A stretch of 62,891 nucleotides of DNA from Thermoplasmatota archaeon (GTDB taxonomy: Archaea; Thermoplasmatota; E2; DHVEG-1), in the NCBI GenBank assembly GCA_030601705.1, contig JAUWBM010000003.1, forward strand, positions 1 to 62,891, read 5' to 3'. Both the position numbers and the translations under genes were made by a program. The number at the start of each line of letters is the position of its first letter. Positions within the stretch are counted from its first letter, which is position 1. This document shows, in pieces, positions 17,900-26,934 of this stretch. The notes beneath the pieces are model-generated. The model did not search any database. It was not told the DNA's origin and was given only the letters and a program-made list of their open reading frames with translations.

Positions 17900-19468
17900 T
17901 TACCACATTGATCTTTGGAAAAATGTAAGATCTATCCGATTCCAATCATCCCAATCATTTTTACCACGTGAACCGTCTGAATAGTCTACCATAAAATACA
18001 CGTAACGATAATTCATAGTGCTTTTATAAGGTTGCCACTTCCACCAGTTCTTCTGCCAGGGAGCTTTGCCCTCTTGATCATCACATCCTGGAGTATTGCC
18101 ATGAAATATACCTAGTGTATGACCTGTTTCATGCATGTAGACACTTGCATAGGCAATATCTTTATTTAGAGGGTTTTTTAATCCTTTTCCAACTCTAGAA
18201 CTTGATATTTGAAATGAATCAAGGTAGGGACCTACTCCACCCCAGAAAGCAAATCCTGCCCATGTACCATCATAGACTATAAGACCATAGTGAAATACTC
18301 CCCGTCGCCAATTATTTTCGTCTTCATGAAGGAAATACTTCCAATAAATTTCCATGAGTTCTTCACGTGGAGTTTCCTCATCAAATGGAATCATGTCACT
18401 TCCACCCATACATCCATCATCAAGATGATATACGACGTTTTGTCTATCATATGCGGTTTGTAATAACTCCTTCGATTCCTCCGACAAGATGCTTTTCTCA
18501 CCTGTCGGACTTTCATCCATTTGATCAAGCTCAATAAAAAGATCTTTTCTAAATGGATCGGAACCCCATTGAGAAGTCAAATATTCTTCTACATTGTCTA
18601 TTCCATCTTGATCTGAATCGAGATTTGCATGATCATTCCATTCAAATGGGGGGTAAAACCATTCGTGTTCATATTTATCATCATGCCAATTGTACCAAAA
18701 GTAATGTCCCCACTTATGTTCCCATTCAATTGGAACCCCATCATCATCAGCATCCTCACCTGTATTATCCACCTCAGGATTGGTTCCGTAGATATTTACT
18801 TCGGTCCAATAAGGAATACCGTCACCGTCCAAGTCGTTTTGATAGATATCAAACCAAAGTTCGCAATCTCTATCTCGTTGATAAATGCTACCATCATCAC
18901 ATCCATTAAGTCTTCCATAACCGCTAGGATCTACACTAGTAGTTTCTGGATCTATAAAATCATCACCCATCCAATGTCCTGTTTTTATGCTGTAAATAAG
19001 TTCTATGTCGAAACTGTCAATAAAACCATCAAAATCGCTACTAATGTCACAGAGTCTGTCCATACCAATATTCCAGTCCCATAGTTGAATTTTTATGTTT
19101 ACAAATTCTTCATCATCAGGAACATCAAGTGTTATTGACCACTGTGGATCGTAAATGTATTTAGTATTATGCCAAACCGTACTAGTAAATTCCTCATCAT
19201 TGATAAAAACTTTAACATAAAAATCAGGGTCGCTAAACCAATCGATTTTTTCTATTACATGGAGTCGACGATCAAATTTCCCAAGGGATCGTATTTTTTG
19301 GATTTCTACTGTTACAGCTATATCAACTAATGGATCAAAATCTGTTTCGCCAAGATTAGTTGTTGATGGTAAATTTTTCAATTTCACAGGAGCAGCAGAT
19401 GCTGTAGAAACTAGAAAAATAGTCATTAACGCCGTTAATATTATTCTTTTTACAAATGTTTTCTTCAT
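17900..19468 (-). CDS. Secreted metzincin-type metalloprotease
   Basis: A 522-residue exported protein. The N-terminal KRIILTALMTIFLVSTASA is a Sec signal peptide. Near residue 450 HETGHTLGIFHG is the zinc-binding HExxHxxGxxH motif of metzincin metallopeptidases, followed about 35 residues later by STMNYRYV, which supplies the methionine turn. Between residues about 200 and 300 there are aspartate-rich loops (DLDGDGIPYW, DADDDGVP, DSDQDGIDNVEEY) like calcium-binding thrombospondin type 3 repeats. It probably degrades external protein in a calcium-stabilised form. No C-terminal membrane anchor is present. A palindrome lies upstream at 19,522-19,534. Confidence 0.85.
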   Translation of the reverse strand: MKKTFVKRIILTALMTIFLVSTASAAPVKLKNLPSTTNLGETDFDPLVDIAVTVEIQKIRSLGKFDRRLHVIEKIDWFSDPDFYVKVFINDEEFTSTVWHNTKYIYDPQWSITLDVPDDEEFVNIKIQLWDWNIGMDRLCDISSDFDGFIDSFDIELIYSIKTGHWMGDDFIDPETTSVDPSGYGRLNGCDDGSIYQRDRDCELWFDIYQNDLDGDGIPYWTEVNIYGTNPEVDNTGEDADDDGVPIEWEHKWGHYFWYNWHDDKYEHEWFYPPFEWNDHANLDSDQDGIDNVEEYLTSQWGSDPFRKDLFIELDQMDESPTGEKSILSEESKELLQTAYDRQNVVYHLDDGCMGGSDMIPFDEETPREELMEIYWKYFLHEDENNWRRGVFHYGLIVYDGTWAGFAFWGGVGPYLDSFQISSSRVGKGLKNPLNKDIAYASVYMHETGHTLGIFHGNTPGCDDQEGKAPWQKNWWKWQPYKSTMNYRYVYFMVDYSDGSRGKNDWDDWNRIDLTFFQRSMW

Positions 19469-19521
19469 ATGATTATCCCCTTAAATATTATATTATTAAA
19501 TTAATTATTATTTGTTATATG

Positions 19522-19552
19522 GTTAATAATTAACACCGGTATATATAGTTTT
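19522..19552 (-). promoter_or_regulatory. TATA box and palindrome upstream of the metzincin
   Basis: On the minus strand AAACTATATATACC (19,539-19,552) is a TATA-like element. Immediately downstream, 19,522-19,534 is GTTAATAATTAAC, a perfect palindrome around its middle base, placed where a repressor would block initiation. Confidence 0.45.
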
Positions 19553-20020
19553 TTATTCTCCATTACTAAAGGATGGGAAAATTATCTCATATAAATAAAA
19601 ATTTTTATATTATTTCTAATCATTGTACTTGGCTCATAAGAAATGGACTTGGAATTTAAATTTATAAGGTGTCAAGTGGACTGTGTCCCTATTTGTGGAC
19701 AATGAGTTAAGTTAATCTATTTAGTTTCTTCATGTATACTAAATCATCTACTTTATTTTCTAGAAGAAAGTAATTTCGGGATAACACACTGAGAAGATGT
19801 TACAAAAAAGGCTTTGCTTTTTAACGAATAGGTAGAAGAAATTAGGTCTGGGAAAACTTTCACCTATTGTTATATCTCTCATGTAAAATTTGAAGAGGAG
19901 GCGTGAGACGTTAGAGTGGCAGTCATTTACCATTTATGTGATAGACGATTGTCGATGAGGTTCTCCGAATCCTTTAAATTCCTTTTGAATATACACTGTT
20001 CCAACAGAACGGTGATTATT
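19553..20020. other. Gene-free stretch before serC
   Basis: About 470 bases without a supported gene. GTGTCCCTATTTGTGGACAA near 19,683 contains short inverted GTCC/GGAC halves. TTTAAATT at about 19,974 is a plausible TATA box for serC, some 45 bases before its GTG. Nothing else could be named. Confidence 0.4.
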
Positions 20021-21106
20021 GTGACAAGGCACATTTATAACTTTTATGCAGGTCCGGCAACCTTACCGCTTCCGGCCTTGAAGAAGGCACAGGATGAGTT
20101 TTTGGACTTCCAGGGAACAGGAATGTCGCTTATGGAGATTTCCCATCGTTCCAAAGAATATGCCAAGATGCATGCAGAGGCGTCATGGTTAGTCAAGGAA
20201 CTCATGGATCTTCCAGACGATTACAAGATCATGTGGCTCCAGGGTGGTGCCTCCTCACAGTTCTATATGGTCCCCTTGAATCTTCAGCAAAATGGGAAGG
20301 TAATGGAGTATGTAAACACTGGTGTTTGGTCCAAGAAGGCCATCAACGAAGGGAAGTTCTATGGTGATGTGAAGGCTGTTGCCAGCTCTGAGGATGAAAG
20401 CTTTTCCTATATTCCCAAGGACATTCAGTTTAGTGATAACGCAGCATTTGCCCATATTACAGGAAACAACACAATCTATGGTACTGAGTATCAAGAATGG
20501 CCTAAGGTTCCGAGCAATGTTCCTCTTGCATGTGATATGTCTTCACACATAATGGACAAGGTCATTGATCCAAAGAAGTTTGGAGTCATTTACGCTGGCG
20601 CCCAAAAGAACATGGGACCCGCTGGAGTTACTCTAGTTATTGTAAGGGAAGATCTTCTTAATAGGGTGCCTGAGAACACACCGACTATGCAGAAATGGAA
20701 GACTCATGCAGAAAAAGATTCTTTGTTCAACACGGGCCCATGTTGGGCGATTTATATGTGTAAGCTTTCCTTGGAACATCTGAAGAGTTTGGGTGGGACT
20801 CCTGCTATTGAAAAGATCAACAGGAGAAAAGCCAAGATACTCTATGACGTTATCGATAACTCTGGCGGCTTTTATAAAGGACATGCCAAGCCCGACTCCA
20901 GGTCCCTGATGAACATTACCTTTAATCTGCCTACACCAGAGCTTGAGGAGAAGTGTATTGCAGAGGCACTGTCGAAGGGAATGGTTGGTCTCAAGGGACA
21001 CAGATCCGTCGGCGGTATGAGGGCTTCCATCTACAATGCAATGCCGATCGAGGGTGTACAGACACTTGTTGACTTCATGAAAGAGTTCCAAGAGAATAAT
21101 CAGTGA
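20021..21106 (+). CDS. serC: Phosphoserine aminotransferase
   Basis: A 361-residue class V PLP aminotransferase that makes 3-phosphoserine in serine synthesis. YNFYAGPATLPLPAL is the SerC N-terminus, MWLQGGASSQFYMVP binds PLP phosphate, and the catalytic lysine lies in IYAGAQKNMGPAGVT; SVGGMRASIYNAMP ends the protein. GTG at 20,021 is chosen because the family starts exactly here; in-frame ATGs upstream (19,916, 19,955) add non-homologous residues. Base composition is visibly more G+C-rich than the neighbours, and the sequence is of the bacterial SerC type, suggesting acquisition from bacteria. Confidence 0.93.
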   Translation: MTRHIYNFYAGPATLPLPALKKAQDEFLDFQGTGMSLMEISHRSKEYAKMHAEASWLVKELMDLPDDYKIMWLQGGASSQFYMVPLNLQQNGKVMEYVNTGVWSKKAINEGKFYGDVKAVASSEDESFSYIPKDIQFSDNAAFAHITGNNTIYGTEYQEWPKVPSNVPLACDMSSHIMDKVIDPKKFGVIYAGAQKNMGPAGVTLVIVREDLLNRVPENTPTMQKWKTHAEKDSLFNTGPCWAIYMCKLSLEHLKSLGGTPAIEKINRRKAKILYDVIDNSGGFYKGHAKPDSRSLMNITFNLPTPELEEKCIAEALSKGMVGLKGHRSVGGMRASIYNAMPIEGVQTLVDFMKEFQENNQ

Positions 21107-21178
21107 AAAACTTAGAGAATGGCAATAGCATTCAACTCTAGAGGAATATTTGTAAGCGCTTCCTCTATTTTTTATATT

Positions 21179-21835
21179 CTAAAAATTATCTAATTTCCTG
21201 ATTTTGCTTTCTTTTATAACTCTTTGAGCGGTCTTCCATGAATGTCTAGTATCAGGAGGTAACTCTCCATAAGTTTCAACCCATGTTCTAAGAAATTTTA
21301 TAGTGACTGGATCAGCAGGATAACCACTACCAAGAGGGAGATTTAATTTCCTTTGCAAATTTTTTGACAATTTTTGTACATTTTCATCTCTAGCAGTTTT
21401 AGCAAGAATAGAAGCAGCTCCTACAACAGGATATATATCATCGGCCTTGTGCTTTGATACAATCTTTGGTTTAAATGAAAGCTTTGACAATATATCCTTG
21501 CCAAAACGCTTCTCATTGACATCGGCAGCATCCACATAGCAAAATTCTGGTTTTAATTTATCAATAATTTTACTAAATGCATTTACTTCAATTTCATTTA
21601 ATGTCATAACCTTTCGCATATCATCTATACTGGAAGCGGGGATAACCAAAATATCATAATCGACTGCAATTTCTTTTATTTTTTTAGATAGAACTTGTCG
21701 TCTTTTTGGAGATAGTTTTTTTGAATCTCGAATTCCAAGTTCTAATAATCCTGAATCGTTTTCAAATGTTACACCAGCAACCACTAATGGACCAATAACC
21801 GGACCGCGGCCAGCCTCATCAGCACCACAAATCAT
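21179..21835 (-). CDS. rnhB: Ribonuclease HII
   Basis: A 218-residue RNase HII that cuts RNA-DNA hybrids and ribonucleotides in DNA. ICGADEAGRGPVIGPLVVAG holds the first two acidic active-site residues, FCYVDAADVN the third, and GAASILAKTARD with a downstream aspartate completes the site; GSGYPADPVTIKFL is also conserved. It diverges from the tRNA-Thr gene and marks the chromosomal side of the integration site. Confidence 0.95.
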   Translation of the reverse strand: MICGADEAGRGPVIGPLVVAGVTFENDSGLLELGIRDSKKLSPKRRQVLSKKIKEIAVDYDILVIPASSIDDMRKVMTLNEIEVNAFSKIIDKLKPEFCYVDAADVNEKRFGKDILSKLSFKPKIVSKHKADDIYPVVGAASILAKTARDENVQKLSKNLQRKLNLPLGSGYPADPVTIKFLRTWVETYGELPPDTRHSWKTAQRVIKESKIRKLDNF

Positions 21836-21928
21836 TCAGAACTTGTAATGTATAAAAGTAAAAAGATGTTGCGGAAAAAATTAATGATAGGCAATTTTTT
21901 ATTATTGAACTATATTCAAACCCAACAT

Positions 21929-22001
21929 GCCGCCGTAGCTTAGCTGGTGGAGCGGCTGATTCGTAATCAGCAGGTCAGGGGTTCAAATCCCTTCGGCGGC
22001 T
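21929..22001 (+). tRNA. tRNA-Thr(CGT), integration site
   Basis: A complete cloverleaf of 73 nt. Acceptor GCCGCCG pairs with CGGCGGC, the anticodon stem GCTGA/TCAGC closes loop TTCGTAA with anticodon CGT, and the T arm AGGGG/CCCTT closes TTCAAAT. Discriminator T, no encoded CCA, no intron. It reads ACG threonine codons. Its last 16 bases plus one are repeated at 61,316-61,332, so the gene was used as an attachment site and stays intact after integration. Confidence 0.96.
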
Positions 22002-22002
22002 T
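21986..22002 (+). repeat. attL, 17 bp
   Basis: AATCCCTTCGGCGGCTT, the 3' end of tRNA-Thr plus one base, identical to 61,316-61,332. The 280 bases between it and the next gene hold no supported gene; the sequence there is A+T-rich with no obvious repeat. Confidence 0.8.
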
Positions 22003-22282
22003 CAGTTACTATTATACAAATCCCTAAATATAAAATAAGATAAGAAAATCGTAACTTATATAAACAAGCTCTTATTTACGTGGTTTATGAGGTCCGGTGA
22101 GGATACGTGGATGTGAATGTTCCTCCAAATATTAGCCGATATATTAGTTAAAAATGGGGTCATATCGGTTCACGGTTGAATCAATACGTGTTTTAACTGG
22201 ATATCTACGGAAAAGATGGTAAATTTGTCCTCAAAAATGGAGAAAGTACCTTTAAATACTTCTAAATTGATTAGTTGGTAAG

Positions 22283-23194
22283 ATGAAGAGTGATAATATG
22301 AATATCAGGTCACTGTTGGAAAACCCGTATCTTAAACTAATGCGTCTTCCCAATTCATTTGCGACTGTATTTGCTGTTATCGTAGGTGCATTGGTGGCAG
22401 GTGTCAATATTTTTGTTTTGCCTGTTTTCTTTGTTTGTATTATAGCTTTTCTCATAGTTGCCGGCGGGTTTGTCATCAATGATTACTATGATATAAAGAT
22501 TGATATAGCTAATAAACGTGATCGCCCCATCCCATTAGGTCAAATACAGCCAGATACTGTAAAAACTTTCGGCTATTCCTTATTAACTGCAGGTATTCTT
22601 CTGGCTATATTTACACTACCGCCTTTTGCAGTTTTAGTTGCAGGAACAAGTGCATTCCTTTTAGATTTATATTCACGCGTACTTAAACCGAAGTATACAT
22701 TGATAGGTAATTTTGTAACTAGCTATTCTACAGCAATCACATATGTATTTGGTTGGTCATGTTTGCTCAGTGTTATCTCAGAAAAAATAGTTTTAACTCT
22801 TTTTTGGATGTTTGTGATATCGCTATCTGCATGCCTTGGCAGAGAATTTATCAAATCAATTCAGGATAAAAAAGGCGATTCAAAATCCGGCGTAAATAAT
22901 ATTGCAGTAAGATATGGAGTGAGAAACGCAGCAATACTAGCAACCGTCACCGTATTAATTGCAACCATTTTCTCCCCAATGCCTTACATACTTGGGCTCT
23001 TCGGACTTTCATACTTAATACTAATTATTGTCGTCGATGTCAGCACTCTCCTTTTATGTATTTTGCTAATACGCAAAATTCGAGAAGTCGGAGAAGGGGA
23101 AATCCTCTATGATTATGCAAGAAGAATTAAAAAACGGTTCCTCGTCACAATGGCATTAGGTATATTTGCATTTTTCATGGGGATGATTGTTTAA
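22283..23194 (+). CDS. UbiA prenyltransferase, likely archaeal lipid synthesis
   Basis: A 303-residue membrane protein with about eight or nine membrane segments. NDYYDIKIDIANKRDRPIP is the first aspartate-rich motif and REFIKSIQDKKGDSKSGVN the second, as in geranylgeranylglyceryl-phosphate geranylgeranyltransferase (DGGGP synthase), which adds the second isoprenoid chain in archaeal lipid synthesis. Other UbiA members are possible. A second in-frame ATG at 22,298 (MNIRSLLENPYLKLMRL) may be the true start. Being a core-metabolism gene placed just inside attL, it is either cargo or a sign that the left boundary has a longer history. Confidence 0.8.
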   Translation: MKSDNMNIRSLLENPYLKLMRLPNSFATVFAVIVGALVAGVNIFVLPVFFVCIIAFLIVAGGFVINDYYDIKIDIANKRDRPIPLGQIQPDTVKTFGYSLLTAGILLAIFTLPPFAVLVAGTSAFLLDLYSRVLKPKYTLIGNFVTSYSTAITYVFGWSCLLSVISEKIVLTLFWMFVISLSACLGREFIKSIQDKKGDSKSGVNNIAVRYGVRNAAILATVTVLIATIFSPMPYILGLFGLSYLILIIVVDVSTLLLCILLIRKIREVGEGEILYDYARRIKKRFLVTMALGIFAFFMGMIV

Positions 23195-23252
23195 TACATT
23201 AGTTTACAGTTTTTGGAGACGATTATTTAAGTTAAAAAACTGGAGGTAAAAA

Positions 23253-23546
23253 GTGGTTGCTCCAAATCAAGAGTTAGCTCAAAATATCGGTTATATAACA
23301 GCAATTGGTATGTTTATAATTGGACTTTTATATCTAAAAATATTAAGAAAGTTTCAACTTAAATTGCCAATTTTGATGGAACTAGCCTTTGGTTGTTGGA
23401 ATTGCGGTCTCGTAGTATATGTAGCAACTTATTATTCTATTTATAGGCAGCCAGAAATATTAGTCCTAATCGGTCCTTTGCTCCTTCTTGTATCTTTAAT
23501 AGCTGTTTTTTATTTATATTTTTATTTGTTATTTAAAAAAAAATAA
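23253..23546 (+). CDS. Small three-helix membrane protein
   Basis: A 97-residue hydrophobic protein starting with GTG after GGAGG (SD at about 23,242). Three membrane segments: ITAIGMFIIGLLYLKIL, a cysteine-containing LAFGCWNCGLVVYVATYY and ILVLIGPLLLLVSLIAVFY, then KKK. No family is recognised. It lies 58 bases after the UbiA gene on the same strand. Confidence 0.5.
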   Translation: MVAPNQELAQNIGYITAIGMFIIGLLYLKILRKFQLKLPILMELAFGCWNCGLVVYVATYYSIYRQPEILVLIGPLLLLVSLIAVFYLYFYLLFKKK

Positions 23547-23597
23547 GTAATATTGTATCATCAGCCCAAAGCATAGGAAACAAGCATTTATTTTATC

Positions 23598-23807
23598 TTG
23601 AAAAATGATGTTATACAATTGTTAGGTAAAACCAAAGATAATCAATTGAAATGTATAACAAACAGTAAACTCATAGCCCAGGCTGTTATACACTTTTTCA
23701 ATAATGATATTCAGGAGAATACAGTGCTTGATGATGATGAGCTGTATAACAATTTGTGGCTTTGCCCTAAAAGTCGATATTTTATTGAAATCTATAGAGA
23801 ATTGTAA
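23598..23807 (+). CDS. Small hypothetical protein
   Basis: A possible 69-residue protein from TTG at 23,598. No good Shine-Dalgarno sequence is seen upstream. It has a mixed helical pattern (NSKLIAQAVIHFFNND) and an acidic stretch (DDDEL), without recognisable motifs. It may be a decayed piece of a larger gene, since transposon relics follow. Confidence 0.35.
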   Translation: MKNDVIQLLGKTKDNQLKCITNSKLIAQAVIHFFNNDIQENTVLDDDELYNNLWLCPKSRYFIEIYREL

Positions 23808-23910
23808 ATATTGTAAATGGCGAGATGAAACACTAAATGTTTAATAAATAACAATTGGATTATAGTATAGTCAGTTAGTATTAAATTATTTCGATGGTTG
23901 TCTGCTTTTA

Positions 23911-24090
23911 CTATTGGTCTCCCTTTTTTTGCATCGAATCAAGTCGTATAACCTTTACTCTACAATTAAGCCAATCAATAGGTACGTATACACGTCCTGA
24001 ATTGCCACCAGGCTTAACAATTTTTTCTATGGCTTCATAACTCTAAACTTCAACTCTCATGGGTTTTTCGGCTGAAATTTGGTCACTCAT
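23911..24090 (-). pseudogene. DUF2080 transposon-encoded protein, broken by TAG
   Basis: The minus strand encodes 59 residues with the DUF2080 core SYEAIEKIVKPGGNSGRVYV then IDWLNCRVKVIRLDS. DUF2080 proteins are small companions of archaeal insertion sequences. Codon 16 is TAG (24,043-24,045), in the linker between a short N-terminus and the conserved core, so the copy is probably dead. A later start inside the core is not available. Together with 24,128-24,286 it marks an old insertion sequence. Confidence 0.6.
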
Positions 24091-24127
24091 ATTAATCTAC
24101 ATTATAGTTACATAGAAATGATAGAAA

Positions 24128-24286
24128 ATGAATAAAACATGGAAAGACCAAAACACACCTGCACTTGCAATAGTCGCAAGAGGTGACCAAATTACTTCTA
24201 TTAACCCAAATTCATTTAGGGTTAAATCACAAAGCAATTTGGATAAAACGTATTTAGTTGAAAAACAGGGTTCTAAAGGTTTTTAA
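24128..24286 (+). pseudogene. N-terminal fragment of a SWIM-type transposase
   Basis: A 52-residue frame, MNKTWKDQNTPALAIVARGD onward, holds INPNSFRVKSQSNLDKTYLV, the strand that precedes the CxCxnCxH SWIM zinc finger at the N-terminus of many archaeal transposases. It stops at TAA (24,284) before the zinc finger, and the rest of the transposase is missing. It is divergent from the DUF2080 relic. Confidence 0.5.
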
Positions 24287-24331
24287 ACGTAGAGTTTGTT
24301 ACATAATCACTATTTGAGGGAGGCAAAGGAT

Positions 24332-25216
24332 ATGAAAAAACAATTAATACTACTCGGAATAATTGTTCTACTCTTGACTGTTGGGTTGAGTGGATGCACC
24401 GAAGTTCCTGTTAGTGGAAAATCACCTGCTAATATTAATCAATTTATGTCTGTTCAGGAGGGAGAATTAATTAGGTTTTACTTTTTACTTGAGGATAAGG
24501 ATGGAATTAACACAGTAAGTGATGGTAATGTTCGGATTGAGATATTTGATAATATAAATTCATCGCTTTATTATCAAGAGTTTAATGTTAAGGCATCAGA
24601 ATTCGTTGATTATGCTTTCAAAATTTCTGGAACTGGCATAGGAAAGGCATACGAGTGGAGAGTTCCAATAGAGGATATTGAAAAGGGAATTTCAATATTG
24701 GGTTTTGGTAAGGCAGTTCTTACATTTACTACTCCTGATGATAAAACTCTAAATGCCGAGGATACGCTTGTTCCGATACACAGTTACACGGAAGAAGAAC
24801 TTGAAAATATGTATGAAGCAGAATATGAGAATTCTTCAACTGCTGTAAATAAAAAAATAACCAAAGGCAACTTTGAAATAACAGTAAGTAAAGTTGGATA
24901 TTTTAATAATCGGTTATTTGGAGTAACAAATCAATATTTTAGAGTAGATATGGAAGTAAAGAATGTTGGAAGTGAAAGTGAATATTTCTTACCATCTGGA
25001 ATTGCAATTATAGATAGTCAAAGCATCCAATATGAATATACATATGGTGGAACTTTAGATATTCTATCAACAGTTTATCCAGATGTAACCAAAACAGGAT
25101 ACTTATTATTTGAAGGTGTCCCAAACACAGAAACATCATTAAGACTTCTATTTGAATTGGGTTATGACGAAAACTTCAATCCATACTTATTTGAATATGA
25201 TATAAATTTATTGTAG
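24332..25216 (+). CDS. Lipoprotein with DUF4352-like domain
   Basis: A 294-residue exported lipoprotein. The signal peptide LILLGIIVLLLTVGLSGC ends in a lipobox cysteine. Residues about 20-150 form one beta domain, and the C-terminal 120 residues (KKITKGNFEITVSKVGYF, then VDMEVKNVGSESEYF) fit the DUF4352/Telo_bind-like beta sandwich found in many archaeal and bacterial lipoproteins. ATG at 24,332 is preferred, 14 bases after GGGAGG. Function is unknown. The DNA coding for the lipobox is near-identical to that of two other lipoproteins in the element. Confidence 0.75.
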   Translation: MKKQLILLGIIVLLLTVGLSGCTEVPVSGKSPANINQFMSVQEGELIRFYFLLEDKDGINTVSDGNVRIEIFDNINSSLYYQEFNVKASEFVDYAFKISGTGIGKAYEWRVPIEDIEKGISILGFGKAVLTFTTPDDKTLNAEDTLVPIHSYTEEELENMYEAEYENSSTAVNKKITKGNFEITVSKVGYFNNRLFGVTNQYFRVDMEVKNVGSESEYFLPSGIAIIDSQSIQYEYTYGGTLDILSTVYPDVTKTGYLLFEGVPNTETSLRLLFELGYDENFNPYLFEYDINLL

Positions 25217-25234
25217 ATTTGTAGGAGGCAAAGG

Positions 25235-25411
25235 TTGATTCACATTAAATGCATGACATGTGGTTGGCGTTTACCTTTTTCCAGCAAGAAAAATGAAGAT
25301 AATGTTAAGAACCGAGGAATCGGCAATATAGTATGTCCTAATTGTGGTAAAACATTGATTCAAAGTAGTCCTTTAAACAAGTTCAAACTCAGTGAAATTC
25401 TTGAACTGTAA
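25235..25411 (+). CDS. Zinc-ribbon microprotein, copy 1
   Basis: A 58-residue protein starting with TTG after TGTAGGAGGCAAAGG. It carries two CxxC pairs, CMTCGWRLPFSS and CPNCGKTLIQ, 30 residues apart, so it should bind one zinc. A close relative lies at 27,739-27,897 with the same leader and the same TTG start. Its 3' end overlaps the tail of the convergent gene by about 39 bases. Role unknown; small ribbons of this kind often regulate transcription or bind nucleic acid. Confidence 0.65.
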   Translation: MIHIKCMTCGWRLPFSSKKNEDNVKNRGIGNIVCPNCGKTLIQSSPLNKFKLSEILEL

Positions 25412-26695
25412 CAGTAAATTTGAAGCCACCAGTTCCATCAATCCCCTGTCCAAGTCATAATCACTGATATCACTTGTGGGAATCCCACGTCTGAGTTCAG
25501 CCAGTGGAAGTCTCTCCAATCTTGTCTCCCTTGATATGCGTTTGATATGCTTCAGAATCTTATTCGCATCAGTGGTCAGGTTGAATCTGGTGGGCATCTG
25601 GGTTAGTGGGTGATGTGATGTTCTCCCAGTCTCCTTGGCATCTTCAATGAAATCAAAGTACTCAGAGAAAATCCCTTCCACATCATGTTTCATGTGGGTG
25701 AAATCATCTTCAGTGATAGTCTGTTTGAAATGTAATCGTGCCCATGAATTTGCTAGTCTCAACAATCCTGTATTATCAAGTGGTAACTGCATATCTGACT
25801 TGCGTAACAGGGTCTCTCCAGTCCGCTGAACTATCTTAGCAAGTCTGACTTGTGTTGATTGTTCAATGTGTGGATGTATCAACATCGCACTCATTTCATA
25901 ATCAAACACATCTCTGTCAAGCCCCCATTGTCTCTTGGTATACTGAACATCTGGGATGATAACTGGAATCTGAGTGGGCATCATCAACCTTTCAACTTCA
26001 GGGCTGAGACTGAACAGGTAGTTGAATGACAACTCTTCAGAAATCATCCTTGTATATACCCTGTTAGCCGACTTGGCATCATCAGGTGTTCTGATGGGTT
26101 TGTACATATACGCCTTGTTTTGTTTGAGAAAATCACTAGGTAACAACCATCTCAGTGATGTATTCAAATGTACCAAATCACGTGTTGACCCCAGTGGAGC
26201 AAATGACTGTGCACCAATCCCACCAATCCCATAACTGGACTTGGGACATGACAACACATTGATAGCGATTTCTGTACTGAACAAGGGTGATTCTTCCCCA
26301 TGCCAGTTATCAGTGAGTCTGTGGAGAAATCCATCCAATTCAAGGTGGGGTTTTGGGAGTTCTTCAGGTTTCAATGGCTCATACCCATCAACAATGCAGA
26401 ATTCACCAGTGTAAGAACCATACGTTTTCCTTCTTGGTATTTTGATATTTCTTTCAATCTTTTCTACAAGTACTCGAATCAACCCTTCCTCGATAGGGAT
26501 ATGAACTTCATCGGGAATAAGATATGTATAAGGAGACATCGGATGATTACTAAATGGGTTTTTCTTTAATCGAAAAGACCTGCTGTCAATCCATTCAATC
26601 CAGCCTACATGGACATTTTCAGGTTTTAGTAAGTAAATTTCGAAGTTAGTCCATGGTCCCTTTTCTCTCTTATCTAAACGCAAGGTTCGTGGCAT
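25373..26695 (-). CDS. MCM-like protein lacking Walker motifs
   Basis: A protein of 440 residues. The last 200 residues look like the AAA+ lid and C-terminal winged helix of MCM helicases: LPLDNTGLLRLANSWARLHF, then KQTITEDDF, and a final helix-turn-helix (LPLAELRRGIPTSDI). The first 120 residues are beta-rich, possibly an OB fold. No Walker A or B sequence could be found in the middle, so if related to MCM it is not an ATPase. ATG at 26,695 is preferred, downstream of GGGAGG; an ATG at 26,713 is in frame. It is more G+C-rich than its neighbours. Confidence 0.45.
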   Translation of the reverse strand: MPRTLRLDKREKGPWTNFEIYLLKPENVHVGWIEWIDSRSFRLKKNPFSNHPMSPYTYLIPDEVHIPIEEGLIRVLVEKIERNIKIPRRKTYGSYTGEFCIVDGYEPLKPEELPKPHLELDGFLHRLTDNWHGEESPLFSTEIAINVLSCPKSSYGIGGIGAQSFAPLGSTRDLVHLNTSLRWLLPSDFLKQNKAYMYKPIRTPDDAKSANRVYTRMISEELSFNYLFSLSPEVERLMMPTQIPVIIPDVQYTKRQWGLDRDVFDYEMSAMLIHPHIEQSTQVRLAKIVQRTGETLLRKSDMQLPLDNTGLLRLANSWARLHFKQTITEDDFTHMKHDVEGIFSEYFDFIEDAKETGRTSHHPLTQMPTRFNLTTDANKILKHIKRISRETRLERLPLAELRRGIPTSDISDYDLDRGLMELVASNLLLQFKNFTEFELV

Positions 26696-26934
26696 AGAAA
26701 CCAAACCTCCCATCCTATGTCTAAAAGTTAAATGAATATAAATGGCTTAAAGGTTTGTATCTCATCACCAGAATCTATCAATTTTCGAAAAAAGTTAGGA
26801 GTCTTGGAGGGATATGATAAGAGAAAGGATACGAATATGAATGACTATCTCTTGATTGTTTGAATTCATTTTTATCCTTCAAAACCAAAACAAAGAATTA
26901 TGGTAAACACGATTAGGGGTAACGTGGAACGCTT

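Noticed and set aside
18553..19084. Long open frames on the plus strand opposite the metzincin gene
   Set aside because: They are shadows of the aspartate-rich minus-strand gene, with histidine/isoleucine-rich products and no ribosome sites.
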